Shown here: positions 10,193 through 21,852 of the stretch, piece by piece | How the letters are laid out: every line of letters begins with the position of its first letter | How positions within the stretch are numbered: position 1 is the first letter of the stretch | NCBI RefSeq assembly: GCF_021730395.1 | Contig: NC_069366.1 | Coordinates: 64,981,001-65,045,000, forward strand | Reading direction: 5' to 3' | DNA from: Mercenaria mercenaria | Taxonomy: Eukaryota > Mollusca > Bivalvia > Venerida > Veneridae | Length of the DNA: 64,000 bases | Position numbers and translations under genes: made by a program | The notes under the pieces: generated by a model | The model's database searches: none | Told to the model about the DNA's origin: nothing | What the model saw: the letters and a program-made list of their open reading frames with translations, nothing else

Positions 10193-12359
10193 GTCGAACA
10201 TGAAATGCCCCCCTTGATGCATTCAGTAATTGCACAAGGAACAGAAATTATATGATCACTGTAATCAAAAGTTCTACCCTTTTGGTTTAATCTGACCTTG
10301 ACCTTTAACTTATTAACCTAACAAGTGATCTTAGTGCCATCCACTGAGCCATTTTTGAATGTTCCAAATTTCAAGACTTGCTTAAGGTCAAATTTCATTT
10401 CAGAACACAAAACAATGTATACATGTATGTGGTCCAAATTTGAAAGCTGTGGCTTGAGAAATGTGAAAGCAGGTCACTAGATCAATTTCAAGGTCAAAGT
10501 TCATTTCGGTAGACAGAACTATGCATGTGCTTCAAATTTGGAGGCTGTAGCTTGAGAAATGTGAAAGTAGATAATAGGTAAAAATCAATGTCAAATTTCA
10601 ATTCAGAACACAAAAATATGCATGTGGTCCAATTTGAAGCCTGTACCTTCAGAAATGTGAAAGTAGGTCACTAGGTCAATCTCAAGATCAAATTCAAGGT
10701 CAAATTTTTTTTCGGAACACAAAACTATGCATGTGGTCCAAATTTGAAGCCTGTACCTTCAGAAATGTGAAAGTAGGTCACTAGGTCAATCTCAAGATCA
10801 AAGTTCATTTTAGTACACAAAACTATGCTTGTGGTTCAAATTTAAAGGCTGTAGCTTGAGAAATGTGAAAGTAGGTCACTAGGTCAAAATCAAGGTCAAA
10901 TTTTATTTTGGAACAAAAAACTATGCATGTGGTCCAAATTTGAAGCCTGTACCTTCAAAAATGTGAAAGTAGGTCACTAGGTCAATAACAAGATCAAAGT
11001 TTTTTTTTCAGTACACAAACCTATGCGTGTGGTCCAAATTTGAAGGCTGTAGCTACAGAAATGTGAAAGCAGATCACTAGGTCAAGATCAAGGTCAACTC
11101 ATGTCAAGGTTCATCTTGCCACTCAAAACTATGCATGTGGTCCAAATTTGAATGATGTAAGTTATGGACATGAAGATTCTAAGTTTTTCCCCATATAAGT
11201 CTATATGAACCATATGACCCCTGGGGCGGGGCCATATTTGACCCTAGAGGGATAATTTGAACAAACTTGGTAGAGAACCACTAAATGATGCTACATTACA
11301 AAATATCAAAGCCATAGTCTTTGTGGTTTGGACAAGAAGATTTTCAAAGTTTTTCCCTATATAAGTCTATGTAAACCATGTGACCCCCAGGGAGGGGCCA
11401 TATTTGACCCTAGAGTGATAATTTGAACAAACTTGGTAGAGAACCACTAAATGATGCTACATTACAAAATATCAAAGCCATAGTCTTTGTGGTTTGGACA
11501 AGAAGATTTTCAAAGTTTTTTCCCTATATAAGTCTATGTAAACCATGTGACCCCCAGGGCGGAGCCATATTTGACCCTAGGGGAATAATTTGAACAGTCT
11601 TAGTAGAGGACCACTAGATGATGTCATATACAAAATATCAAAGCCCTTAGGCCCTGTGGTTTTGGACAAGAGGTTTTTCAAAGTTTTTTCCTATATAAGT
11701 CTATATAAACCATGTGACCCCCGGGGTGGGGCCATATTTGACCCCAGGGAAATAATCTGAACAATCTTGGTAGAGGACCACTAGATTTTGCTACACACCA
11801 AATATCAAAGCCCTAGGCCCTATGGTTTTGGACAAGAATATCAGAAACCGTTTAACTGTTCCCGGCCAATATGACCTTGACCTTTGGCCTAATGACCTCA
11901 AAATCAATAGGGGTCATCTGCTGGTCATGGCCCATCTAACTATCAATTCTCCTGAAACTAGGCTTAAGAGTTATTGCCTGGAAACCATTTTATTGTTCCT
12001 GGTCACTGTGACCTTGACCTTTGACATACTGACCTCAAAATCAATAGGGGTCATCTGCTGGTCATGACCAACCTACCTATCAACTTTCGTGACCCTAGAC
12101 CTAAGCTTTCTTGAGTAATCATCCGGAAACCGTTTTACTGTTCAAGTTCACTGTGACCTTGACCTTTGACATACAGACCTCAAAATCAATAGGGGTCATC
12201 TGCTGGTGATGACCAACCTCCCTATCAACTTTCATGATCCTAGGCCCAAGCGTTCTTGAGTTATCATCCGGAAACGGATTGGTCTACATTCCGGCCGACC
12301 AACCGACATCTGCAAAACAATATACCCCTCCTTCTTCGAAGGGGGGCATAACAATAACA
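10192..12359 (+). mobile_element. Composite non-autonomous element with three tandem arrays and 3' hairpin
   Basis: The left end starts ACAAGAGCTCGTCGAACATG, a bivalve repeat terminus I recognise. Three different tandem blocks follow: about 100-bp units (AAATGTGAAAGTAGGTCAC, 10380-11150); four 167-bp units (anchors at 11193, 11359, 11526 and 11693, with TATATAAGTCTAT and GGGGCCATATTTGACCC); and three units of about 150 bp (GTGACCTTGACCTTTGACAT, GGGGTCATCTGCTGGTCATG, 11830-12290). The right end has CCGACCAACCGACATCTG and a hairpin CCCCTCCTTC/GAAGGGGGG at 12335-12356. No protein is encoded, so it needs a helper in trans. The helitron-like assignment is by architecture. Confidence 0.7.
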
Positions 12360-13515
12360 TTAACAATCCGATACTTTTCACTGAATAACAGAATTGTACC
12401 AACCTTTCCTATGGACGCACTTATCACACGGCTGATCTTTGTTGACCTGACCAGGCAGTATGACAGAACAGACATCTCTATTAGTGACGATGATAGCGGC
12501 CACCGTGTCTACTGTGACTGGTAACCACAATGTTGAAAGTGTAAAGCATATCCTATTGTTTTTGCATGTTAACTATCCTCATAAGGCCTGAAAATATAAA
12601 TCAAGAAAATATTAAAAGAAATCCTAAACATTTAGATAGTGACTAGTGAGTATTAAATGAGACATAGATATTGCATTTCAAATAGCTTTTATAATCTTCT
12701 ATAGCAGCTCTTCCAAGTATTTTAATTAAAAGAGATCCCCTGTCAAGAAGACATGACCTTGCAGTTATACATTAAAACTGAAAACTATCACTGATAAACG
12801 AAAGTAACCTTAGAAAGAATCATACAGTGGTACACATTTTTGTTTATTTGAGCTAATAATTCACTATGAGAATTCATATTGCATATACACAATTTAGCAT
12901 ACACATGTACATGTTGTTGAAACAATGCTTGACATACATTTTTCACATCAATCAATCAAAATATCTGTTGTAAGAAGTTGAATCTGGAACTTTGTACATT
13001 ATTTTCTATTAACACTTATGAAAACATGAAATACATGGTCAGTCTCTGCAATAGGAAACACTGAGAAAAAATGACTGGTGCTACTAAGATAAAAGATAAT
13101 TTTGCAGTTGCTCAGTACATTCAGTACCCATTTGCTAAACTGTATGTTTTAGGTGAGATATAAGCAACTGAATGGGCTAACTAGTGTAAGAAAACACTCT
13201 TCCCAAGTGAACTTCCACTCTTGAAGCAATTTTTCATAGTTATAGCATTGTATTTCTTATTTCAAGTACTTTAACTTATATATATCCAAGGGATGATTAC
13301 GGGAGTATATATAAAGGCATTGGGATAGAATAACAAGTTTTTCTTATAATATATAATATAATTTATTAGTAGTTTGATTTGCAAACTGAAGTCACGTGGC
13401 ATAGGTAACGAAAACGAATTTAGACGGCGTCGCCGAAAAAGAATATTTATATACACCTATATATTAATATTTTCTAAAATATGCAAAATGGAAGAAATAT
13501 AAAATGAAAACATAC
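12360..13515. other. No gene resolved
   Basis: Mostly AT-rich unique sequence. At 12370-12530 both strands are open for 50-60 codons (plus frame ends DSGHRVYCDW), but no splice sites or family support a call. 13395-13435 contains GTCACGTGGC and GACGGCGTCGCCG. Confidence 0.35.
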
Positions 13516-13519
13516 AACT

Positions 13520-13650
13520 ATTTCTGAGGGGTCGAAATGTCTTGGGGTCGAAATGTCTTTGGGGTCGAATTGTCCAAGAAAATTAAATTTTGGGATTTAA
13601 ATGTCTTGGGGTGAAAATGTCTTGGGGTCGAAACGTCCAAGATTCGCGGG
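13520..13650 (+). repeat. Minisatellite GGGGTCGAAATGTCTT
   Basis: Six or so degenerate copies of a 16-18 bp unit (GGGGTCGAAATGTCTTT, GGGGTGAAAATGTCTT, GGGGTCGAAACGTCC). The short open frames over it on both strands are by-products of the repeat. Confidence 0.7.
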
Positions 13651-13795
13651 AAGGAGGTCCCCTCTCGTGTTTGATTTTTTAAAAAAATCGAACCCAAATG
13701 GTGCTTTTTTAAGTATACAATATGCAAAAAAACACAACATGTATTTCATTCCTTTACATTTTCTGATTATAACTGGGAGGTGCTGTCTGGGACAG

Positions 13796-14752
13796 CAGGG
13801 CTAGCGCTGGAATGGGCATTTTGAGCAAAATGCTTAAAATGCTAATTTTGGCTCAAGAAAATTCAGAAATGGCTCAAACTCTAAAAAACCAGTCAATTTT
13901 TATATAATATTATTTTGGACCAATGAGTGCCAAGACAGACTGTGACAAAACATGCAATAAACAAGAGGCACAGTCCATGGTCACCATCAAGTGACAATAA
14001 ACCTGTGCCCTTGGGGTAATTAAAAGCATCTCTCACAGTTTGTTTAGCTAAATTGATACTGATTAATGAATATACATGGATCTAAGGTGTTTGATTGAAG
14101 TTCCTTGATTGGATAAAATATTGAACTATCTTTTATTATAAAATTATTTCAAATGAGTAATTCATTATTGATGCCAATAAGTATACAATAAAATGTTTTT
14201 AAATTAATTTCTTGCTTGTCATTATGGCTGAGAAAGATAGTTCTGAATCAGGTAGTTTACCTCCTGCAAAGAAAGCAAAATCTGTGAAAAGTGAAACTGG
14301 GACTCTAAATCCAGCTAAAAAATGGAAAATAGACTTTCATTAGTTGCTTGTGGATTACTTGTAAGTTTGTGTGATTTATTTCAAAACTAATAAATAAATT
14401 CATTGCTTAAGAGTTGTCCCAGTAGTTACATGTATATAATATATTGTTAATTCATTGAGAAATGATATAAATTATAGTTTAAAATAAATTTATCCTTGAT
14501 GCAATGTTTTGCTTATTATTACACAAGGACTGACCATTCAGTTATGAAGCATTTAGTATGATTTAACATTTGTGGATAATGGTGTTTTCTACTGCAATCT
14601 AAGCATTTGAAATACCTTAAAGCCCAAAAGCTTTGCCCCCTGTGAACCCCACCAAAGCCCTCTCGTGGACACGCGAATGGTCGTGCGAGCCTCTTCAATC
14701 CACGGCGTAAAAATTTGGCTCAAACTTTTTTCAACCCAGTGCTAGCCCTGGA
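13796..14752. repeat. Segment bounded by inverted GGGCTAGC motifs
   Basis: The segment starts CAGGGCTAGCGCTGG and ends CAGTGCTAGCCCTGG, with GGCTCAAACT near both ends (13872 and 14722). This suggests a dispersed repeat of about 0.95 kb. It holds a small open frame at 14224-14340 and a GC-rich stretch at 14630-14700 (GCCCCCTGTGAACCCCACC). I cannot name the family. Confidence 0.4.
14224..14340 (+). CDS. Small open frame with basic motif, possible transposon-protein N-terminus remnant
   Basis: ATG GCT GAG AAA GAT opens 38 codons: MAEKDSSESGSLPPAKKAK, then a lysine-rich part and KKWKIDFH before TAG. The frame stays open after the stop (LLVDYL), which suggests a decayed longer protein. PPAKKAK resembles a nuclear localisation signal, and such N-termini are common in transposon-derived nuclear proteins. 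That is a guess from composition and no family was recognised. Confidence 0.25.
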
Positions 14753-16205
14753 CAGACTGTTAAAAGATGAGTAAGCTCATTAGGTGCAAAGTTAAAAAGA
14801 ACTACAATTACTAGCAGAGCTACCGGCGCCGCTTCGCATTACGGTTAGACATATGAACAAGAAAACGAATAGAGAGATCTAACTGTGTAGACTATTGAGA
14901 TGAAAATTCATGGTACTTTTTGGAATCGGTGTTGTTCGGATTTTTTCATGTGCTCTATGCACATAGTAATTAATCAGTAAAGACGTCAGTAGACGCTTAC
15001 TGTTTACTGTTGACAAAAGCGTCTTGCTTACTGCTTTGAATATTGAATAAAAATGTAAATGCGCATTTGATAATAAAAAATTAGTGCTAAATACATTTTC
15101 TACGAAGAAATAAAGAAATTAAATACAATATTTTTATTTTTAAATGACTTTCGTCACGCTGCCAATACCGAACTTTATTATATATACTTATGTTTGTCAT
15201 GATGACGTCATAACTCCACAGTGGTGTAGTGGTTAGCGAGTTCGCATTGAAAACCAGAGGTCGTGAGTTCGAATCTCACCTGGACAAAATTTTTTTTTCA
15301 ATTCCCTTTTTTATTTCAGTTATTTTTTTTCTATTCTTATGAGTTTTGAAAATATTGTATAACTAAAGTCATTCATGTGAAATTTAACAAGTGTTTAGTT
15401 TTGATGTCAGGTTCCAATGTAGTGCCTGTGCATTATGTCAGTAGACATAACTTTAAAAACAAAAACAGCTTTAGGATAAAAATATACAGGCATTGAACAG
15501 TGAAAAGCAAATAATGCTCTTCTCCGCATTCGCATATATTTCATTTAAAATCACTGACCAGAGTTTATAAAAAAAACAAGAAAAAACTAAAACTATTGGC
15601 AAGGAATTATCAATAAACATCAAAAAGGTTCTTACTACCATCCCTATTTTATAGTGCTAAAAGATTAACTATAAAAAGCCATAGAAATGTTAACTAAATA
15701 AACAGGGTTTTTCGAGAATTTCGGCAAACACTGTTTTTCTCAGGTGAAATTCTGATCATTAACTTTTAAAAATTGCTACTTATTTGGGTTTAAAACAAGC
15801 TTTGTACAGTCATGTAAATGATTGTAATTTTCCCATACCAGGCGTCTATTATAGCAGTATTTTTGACTGAAAGTTGGACACAATCATTCTTCCTTTCAGA
15901 AAGAACAAAAATTTGACAATAATGACATTTAAAAGAATTACAATAGTCATTTCCAGGATTACGTAAATACTAATTTCTATTAACTTTGGAAATGAAACAT
16001 TAACTTTTTACATTAAGTCCTTATTGCCAAACATTCACACGCAAAGAAACAGAATTCCTTCGGCTATTGGCCTAATGAGATTCTATTAGGTTTGAAGCTT
16101 TTCAATTTGAAGGAGTTACCATTTGTGACTGGTTTCCAGTATGATAATAATTTATGTAAAATTGTTGATGCAGTACGTTTTAATAAGAACAAGGCAGTCT
16201 GAAGG
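14753..16205. other. AT-rich stretch; only a tRNA-like sequence found
   Basis: Apart from the tRNA-like sequence at 15215-15287 I see no gene or clear repeat. Long T- and A-runs are frequent (15290-15330). Confidence 0.4.
15215..15287 (+). tRNA. tRNA-like sequence (tRNA pseudogene or SINE head)
   Basis: Box A-like TGGTGTAGTGGTTAGCGA and a perfect T-arm GTGAG-TTCGAAT-CTCAC (box B) are present, followed by CTGGACA and a T-run that would stop RNA polymerase III. The acceptor halves TCCACAG and CTGGACA pair at only four of seven positions, and no good five-pair anticodon stem forms. I regard it as tRNA-derived, not a working tRNA. A perfect CRE palindrome TGACGTCA lies just upstream (15203-15210). 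Confidence 0.45.
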
Positions 16206-16208
16206 ACA

Positions 16209-17404
16209 GCTAAATCCCCCGCCACTGCTATGGATAGTGAAAGGGTAAACCTTCGATTTTAGCTGTGACCTTGACCTTAAACTGACATGGCTGACTCATG
16301 AATTATGCACAACGTCTTGATGAGGTGATCATTTGACCCAAGTTTGATGAAAATCCTTCAAGGGGTTTAGGAGATACAGAGTGGACACTAAATGGAAGGC
16401 TCAAACCTTCGACCCTTAGTTGTGACCTTGACCTTGAGCTGGCATGGTTGACTCATAATTTCTGCAAATCTTTTTGATGAGGTAATCATTTTACCCAAGT
16501 TTTATAAAATTCCTTCAAGGGGTTTAGCGGACACGAAATGGAAGGCTCAAACCTTTGACCTTCAGTTGTGACCTTGACCTTGAGCCGACATGGCTGACTC
16601 ATAAGTTCTGCACATCGCCTTGATGAGGTGATCGTTTGACCCAAGTTTGATGAAAATCCTTCAAGGAGTTTAGGAGATATAGAGCGGACACAAAATGGAA
16701 GGCTCAAACCTTTGACCCCAAGTTGTGACCTTGACCTAAGTCCTTGAGCCGGCATGACTGACTCATGGGTTCTGCACATCGTCTTGATGAGGTGATCATT
16801 TGACCCAAGTTTGATAAAATTCCTTCAAGGGGTTTAGGAGATATAGAGCTGATACAAAATGGAAGGCTCAAACCTTTGACCTTGAGTTGTGACCTTGACC
16901 CGACAAGGCTGACCCATGGGTTCTGCACATTGTCTTGATGAGGTGATCATTTGACCCAAGTTTCATGAAAATCCTTCAAGGAGTTTAGAAGATACAGAGC
17001 GGACACAAAATGGAAGGCTCAAAACCTTTGACCCTAAGTTGTGACCTTGACCTTGAGCCGGAATGGCTGACTCATGGGTTCTGCACATCGTCTTGATGAG
17101 GTGATCATTTGACCCAAGTTTTATAAAATTCCTTCAAGGGGTTTATGAGTCATAGAGCGGACACAAAATGGCAGGCTCAAACCTTTGACCTTGAGTTGTG
17201 ACCTTGACCTTGAACCGACAAGGCTAACTCATGGGTTCTGCACATCGTCTTGATGAGGTGATCATTTGACCCAAGTTTCATGAAAATCCTTCAAGGGGTT
17301 TAGGATATGGACCGGACATGATTTTATTACGGACGGAAGGACGGACAGAAGGACGGACGGACGCACACCATTCCTATAATCCCTCCACCATGGCGGAGGA
17401 TAAA
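16209..17404 (+). mobile_element. Tandem-unit non-autonomous element with GGAC core (pearl-like)
   Basis: The left edge is AATCCCCCGCCACTG and the right edge CCTCCACCATGGCGGAGGAT, imperfect inverted ends. About seven units of about 158 bp carry TTGTGACCTTGACCTTGAG, CTGACTCATGGGTTCTGCAC, TTGATGAGGTGATCATTTG and AATCCTTCAAGGGGTTTAGG. Next to the right edge is the tetranucleotide core GGACGGAAGGACGGACAG (17332-17370). An inverted copy with four units lies at 57293-58176. The long open frames at 16486-16928 repeat the same peptide each unit and are not genes. No mobility protein is present. Confidence 0.75.
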
Positions 17405-17718
17405 TTGCAGAAATTATTCAAATATGTTTTCTTCTTTATCTTGGTGCAGATTTTAATCTGTATCGAACTTTCTTTTAATTATACAGAATATCTTTCGAGT
17501 ATTTCACATGTCAAGAATTAAATTTGATGCAGTCTAAAACATGCATTCAGAAATCATGAATTATCATTAATACTTATGATTTTAATAGATCTAATAGAAC
17601 ATAAACTTCCTAAACGAATCCATAATTCCAGACAATTCCAACACCACTCCTTTGATTTTAAAGGGGCACTGTGATTTATCAAGGGAGCTCTGCCTTTTAG
17701 GTAGCACCTAATTTCATA
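17405..17718. other. No gene seen
   Basis: AT-rich spacer between the pearl-like element and the MITE; nothing recognisable. Confidence 0.4.
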
Positions 17719-18064
17719 TTAAAGGTCCATTACCAAGGGAAATTGAGTTGGCAAATTTTTTCATAGCCAGTGCATAGACTTCTGCAAGACACTAAATAAT
17801 GAAGATTGGCAGGTCAAAATTTACAGAAGGTCTTTGGAACTCAAAGAAATGTATGTGTATTATGTTGAAATTTCAATGAATCGACAGAATGACCCCCCAG
17901 GTCTTTTTAACTTTCTTCATACTTCATAGAAAAATAATTGTACATATAATGCGATTTATTTCGAATTTCTACATACCAACTTTCATTTTCCAATAAAATA
18001 AAATAGTTTCTGTGCTTTTTAAAAGAAATTAAAATGTTCACTTTCCTTAGTATTGGACCTTTAA
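17719..18064. mobile_element. TTAA-flanked MITE (piggyBac/Kolobok-like)
   Basis: A 346-bp element bounded by TTAA on both sides. The left end, TTAAAGGTCCATTACCAAGG, and the complement of the right end, TTAAAGGTCCAATACTAAGG, differ at two of 20 positions. No open frame. TTAA target duplication is the hallmark of piggyBac and Kolobok transposases. The assignment to either superfamily is inference. Confidence 0.8.
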
Positions 18065-20368
18065 GATTAAAACATAGATATAGATTAGAAGGTTACAGTT
18101 GCCAGCCTCTGAGTGAATAGAATCAAACTGGGTCTGGACTGTATGTGTTAGAGTTTGAATGGTATTGCGTATGACTATGAGATTGTGGGATCAAGTACAG
18201 TCATTCAATCAGTTCTGGTATTCAATTAGTTCCGACACACTTTCTGAAATTAAGCTTGGCACAGTGTGAGTATGTTTAAAAAACTCTATTTTTGCTATTG
18301 GGTCATATAAAGTAACCATTTCCTCGCCAAACGAACGCATGTTTACAAAACTTGTATGAAATCTGGGTCAACAAGCACTTGCAGTTCAAAGCAAGGTTAT
18401 GGATGCTGCGTTTTCTTCAATGGAGGTTCTGAGGAGCTTGAAAGTTGGAGAGCGATTTCTTTTATTCTAAAAACATAAATACCAACAGGTTGGTATCATT
18501 TTGTGTATTTATATTCATTCTATTGATAACATTCGTCAATATGATTTGGCAGTTTCATTTAAGCGAGTAAAACAGCATCATTTAAAGGCTGCTCGCTAAT
18601 CAATTCCGGTACATGTCCTATATATGTTGGGGGCCGTATAGACGTTGTTATCTTTACTTGTCACATACGCTGTATTTAGTGCTATTTTGTAGCATGCTCT
18701 GCTGTTCAATGGATATCTTTGGTCATTAAACTCAGTCCACATGCAAAATATATATTATAATATTCTTATGCAAGTTATGTTGTGCTGTATTATTTTGTCT
18801 TTTAACACTTACTGTTAAACTTTAAAAAAGCATGCTGTCTGATGAATAGATTAGAACAGAATAGAATCTATTTTTAATCACAAGTCATATAGACTCTATA
18901 TGATTATTCCAATCACGTTTTTAAAGTATGTTAACTTAGCAACCACTTAAGGATCAGGTCATGTCATTTTACCAGAAAAGTTGTGTGTATATATATTTTC
19001 AGCCTCTATGTTATTAGTGTAGCCTGGTTTTAATGACATCAGTTATCATGTGACACACAGTATAAATGCTCAGTAGACTAACATAATGTGTAAGATAAAA
19101 TTCAAGTTGAAAAGAAAATACAATGCTGCGTTGCATATCCCTAGTTGGCATTTTTTTGATATTTGAAATATTCCATTTAACTCTTGGTATGATATTATTT
19201 ATATTTGCAGCTACAATAGCCAGCCAGATGCACTTTCGGTAGATCACGGAAAAGCTCAGAGAAATCAGCACTTTGTAGAGTCCTGCAGTTAAGACTGCAA
19301 AGTCTTTTAAGCTGTTTTTTTAATACAATTAATGTTTTATAATAATATAAATAAGTCTATACTAATTTGTTCCACTTAGATTGCAGCTTATATTAATGAC
19401 TTTCAACACCTTACTCTTGATATTGCGTTACCACTACTGTATATTATGAATGAAATGAAGCCATTTTCTCCTTGAATGCAGAACACTTTTAGGTAAGGAA
19501 ATACTGGTATCATCTGTTACTATAGATTTGAACCAATAACTCCTGCAATCTGAGTGGACAAAGATATTGTGGCTATTACTAGAGGCTTATGGCTTTTTTA
19601 ATGTAATATAAAAATGAATGAACACGACATGTTATCTAGTATGTACAGAAAAGCGCTTCTTTCAATAATGCATATGAACTGTTAAAGTTATAGCCAAAAA
19701 GGGAGGTGATAGAAATTAAAGGTTCAGTTAAACTTTCTACTGTTGTCATCAGTATTTAAACCTTTGACAAATATAAGAGAAATATCTATGTGAAATAGGA
19801 TTAAACAAGACAGTAACATGTACATAACCCTTTTTAATATGCCCTAATATATTTTTCTACTAAATATATGTGATGATATCTAATGAACAAGTTATATAAC
19901 TTTGTTGGTTATTTGTACTGTTTTTCTGTTTGTTACAAGTCAAAAAGCAGTTGATATGTTAAATATATAAAAATTATAAAATCATTAGTTTTATCATGTT
20001 TTTAATTATTTCACCCAGAACATTTACTACATGAAATTATGTTATGAATTCAGCGGCTCGTGGATAACACCGCTGGACTGTCATAAATGACAGTTAAAAA
20101 TTACTTTGAGATGACCCCCAGATAACACAAAGGTCTATAAATAGACACGAGATTGGAACTGATTGACAGGTAACGGAACCAGTTGAATTGGATGTGTTGT
20201 TTACATATGGAGTTAGCATACTTTTGAATGCTCAATTTTGTTCAAGTTGGGCTTAAATTGTAGCTGAAATAATCGTCTTTCATCTCATTTAAGAAAAAGA
20301 AGTGTTTCCGTAGCAGGTGTAGAATTTGAAGCAAAAATGCATAACGTGTGTCGGAACTGATTGGGCTA
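18065..20368. other. No gene seen; possible transposon interior
   Basis: AT-rich. 18223-18240 (CAATTAGTTCCGACACAC) and 20346-20363 (GTGTGTCGGAACTGATTG) form an 18-bp inverted pair with one mismatch, and related CAATCAGTTC phrases lie just inside or outside each. This could mark a non-autonomous DNA transposon of about 2.14 kb, but no clean target duplication was found. Confidence 0.3.
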
Positions 20369-20374
20369 TTCCAG

Positions 20375-20770
20375 AAAATATCCGCACCCCCCCATGGAAA
20401 GCATTTCAACCCCCAAATACCCCCCTTGGACACACCCCTAAAACACCCCCCTTGGACAAGCAAAAATAGGGAAAACACCCCCTGGACAAAGAAGTTACTA
20501 CACAGTGTACCCCCTGGACAACCTATGGAAGGCATTTTTCCAGAAAAACACCCCCCTGGACAAGCCGTCTTAAAAGACCCCCCTGGACAGACACCCCCTG
20601 GACAACCTATGGAAGGCATTTTTCCTGAAAAACACCCCCCTTGACAAGTTGTCTCCAGAGACCCCCTAGACAGACACCCCCTGGACAACCTATGGAAGGC
20701 ATTTTTCCAGAAAAACACCCCCCTGGACAAGCTGTCTGAAAAGACCGCCCTGGACAGACACCCCCTGGAC
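20375..20770. repeat. CCCCCTGGAC tandem array, part 1
   Basis: Units of 80-90 bp with ACACCCCCCTGGACAAG, then ACCTATGGAAGGCATTTTT, which recurs near 20520, 20608 and 20689. Both strands stay open (20242-20730 minus, 20348-20644 plus), but the peptides are just the repeat and the spacing is not a multiple of three. The array resumes at 21660. Confidence 0.75.
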
Positions 20771-21659
20771 TAGTTCAATAACATTAAACTTGCACAGGGC
20801 GCCTTTTAATATTTGGACGTTCAACATGTCCCTGTGTCAAGTTTAATCGAATGTCAGCCATTTGTATAGCACAGATTTCGACTTTATTTTATTGAAGTGT
20901 AATGTAGGAAAACCCTCAAACACATGAAACATTGGTTTACCGTAACTAAAACTGCATCATCAATCACTTCCCCGACGCATTTCACAGAATCTTTTAGCGT
21001 AATTTATTGAAATATCATGAACAATACAACTCTGAATAAATATATAGAATCAATTATACATGCTTAGACGAAAACAAATACGTTTAGCCTACGACACTTG
21101 CAAAAAATCTGCGGCCATTATTTAATGCATGGGTACCGCCGAACGCATATGGTCTAGCCTTTTAAACTGCTTTGATATGACTTTACAACTAATTTAAGTA
21201 ACTTTTAATAAAAAGACAACCAATAAATGCTGATTACACCCATGGATTATAAACATATGCATACTACATAGACAATACGTTAGTAATGGGCCGCATTTTT
21301 TTTTTCAAATCCGACCGTGAGAATATTTTTTCGTCTAAAATTATTCTTCATAATAAAGAAGATCTGACAGTTTCATGTTGTGTTGTGAAAGTGAATGGAT
21401 GTAAATTTCATTTTCAAAGTGCGGACTGATCTTCAATATCTTCAGTAAGACAGTATGTTCAATGGATGTGTAAATTATGTTTCTTTGTCCGTTGCTGGTA
21501 TTTAGCTATCGCTTTCAAGTCACTTCTACCGTGAACTTGTAAAACCTTCCGCAATAACTTTTGCAGAAAGCTCTACCGGGAAATTCATACTTTCGATAAA
21601 ACGTCGGACTATATGAAATGTCAAAATCGTAAAATATTGAAGTCCGACGTTTATTTATA
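20771..21659. mobile_element. Segment interrupting the CCCCCTGGAC array
   Basis: About 885 bp of AT-rich DNA splits the array. The junctions read CTGGAC-TAGTTCAATAA on the left and TTATTTATAGAAC-TACCCC on the right, giving a short inverted TAGTTC/GAACTA end. An internal ACGTCGGACT/AGTCCGACGT inverted repeat lies near the right end. No transposase was seen. It is plausibly a non-autonomous insertion with a TA duplication, but the evidence is thin. Confidence 0.35.
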
Positions 21660-21815
21660 GAACTACCCCTGGACAACCTATGGAAGGCATTTTTCCTGAA
21701 AAACACCCCCCTGGACAAGTTGTCTCCGGAGACCCCCCTAGACAGACACCCCCTGAACAACCTATGGAAGGCATTTTTTCTGAAAAATACCCCCCTGGAC
21801 AAGCCGTTTGAATGA
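21660..21815. repeat. CCCCCTGGAC tandem array, part 2
   Basis: Two more units of the same array (ACCTATGGAAGGCATTTTT near 21678 and 21761), continuing after the interruption. Confidence 0.7.
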
Positions 21816-21852
21816 CTGTAGTTCAGAACAGCCAGGAGTGTGAACATTTTAC

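Noticed and set aside
12234-12524. 97-codon plus-strand frame and a 63-codon minus-strand frame
   Set aside because: Both run across the 3' end of the 10192-12359 element; no support for either strand beyond being open.
15215-15287. Functional tRNA gene
   Set aside because: The acceptor stem pairs poorly and no anticodon stem forms; kept only as tRNA-like.
16486-16928. Overlapping minus-strand frames with repeated RRCAELMSQPCRLK-like text
   Set aside because: They are the pearl-like element units read in frame; the same peptide appears in the inverted copy at 57854-58048.
20242-20730. 162-codon open frame on the minus strand with repeated CFSGKMPSIGCPGG-like text
   Set aside because: It only translates the CCCCCTGGAC array; unit spacing is not a multiple of three and the opposite strand is open too.
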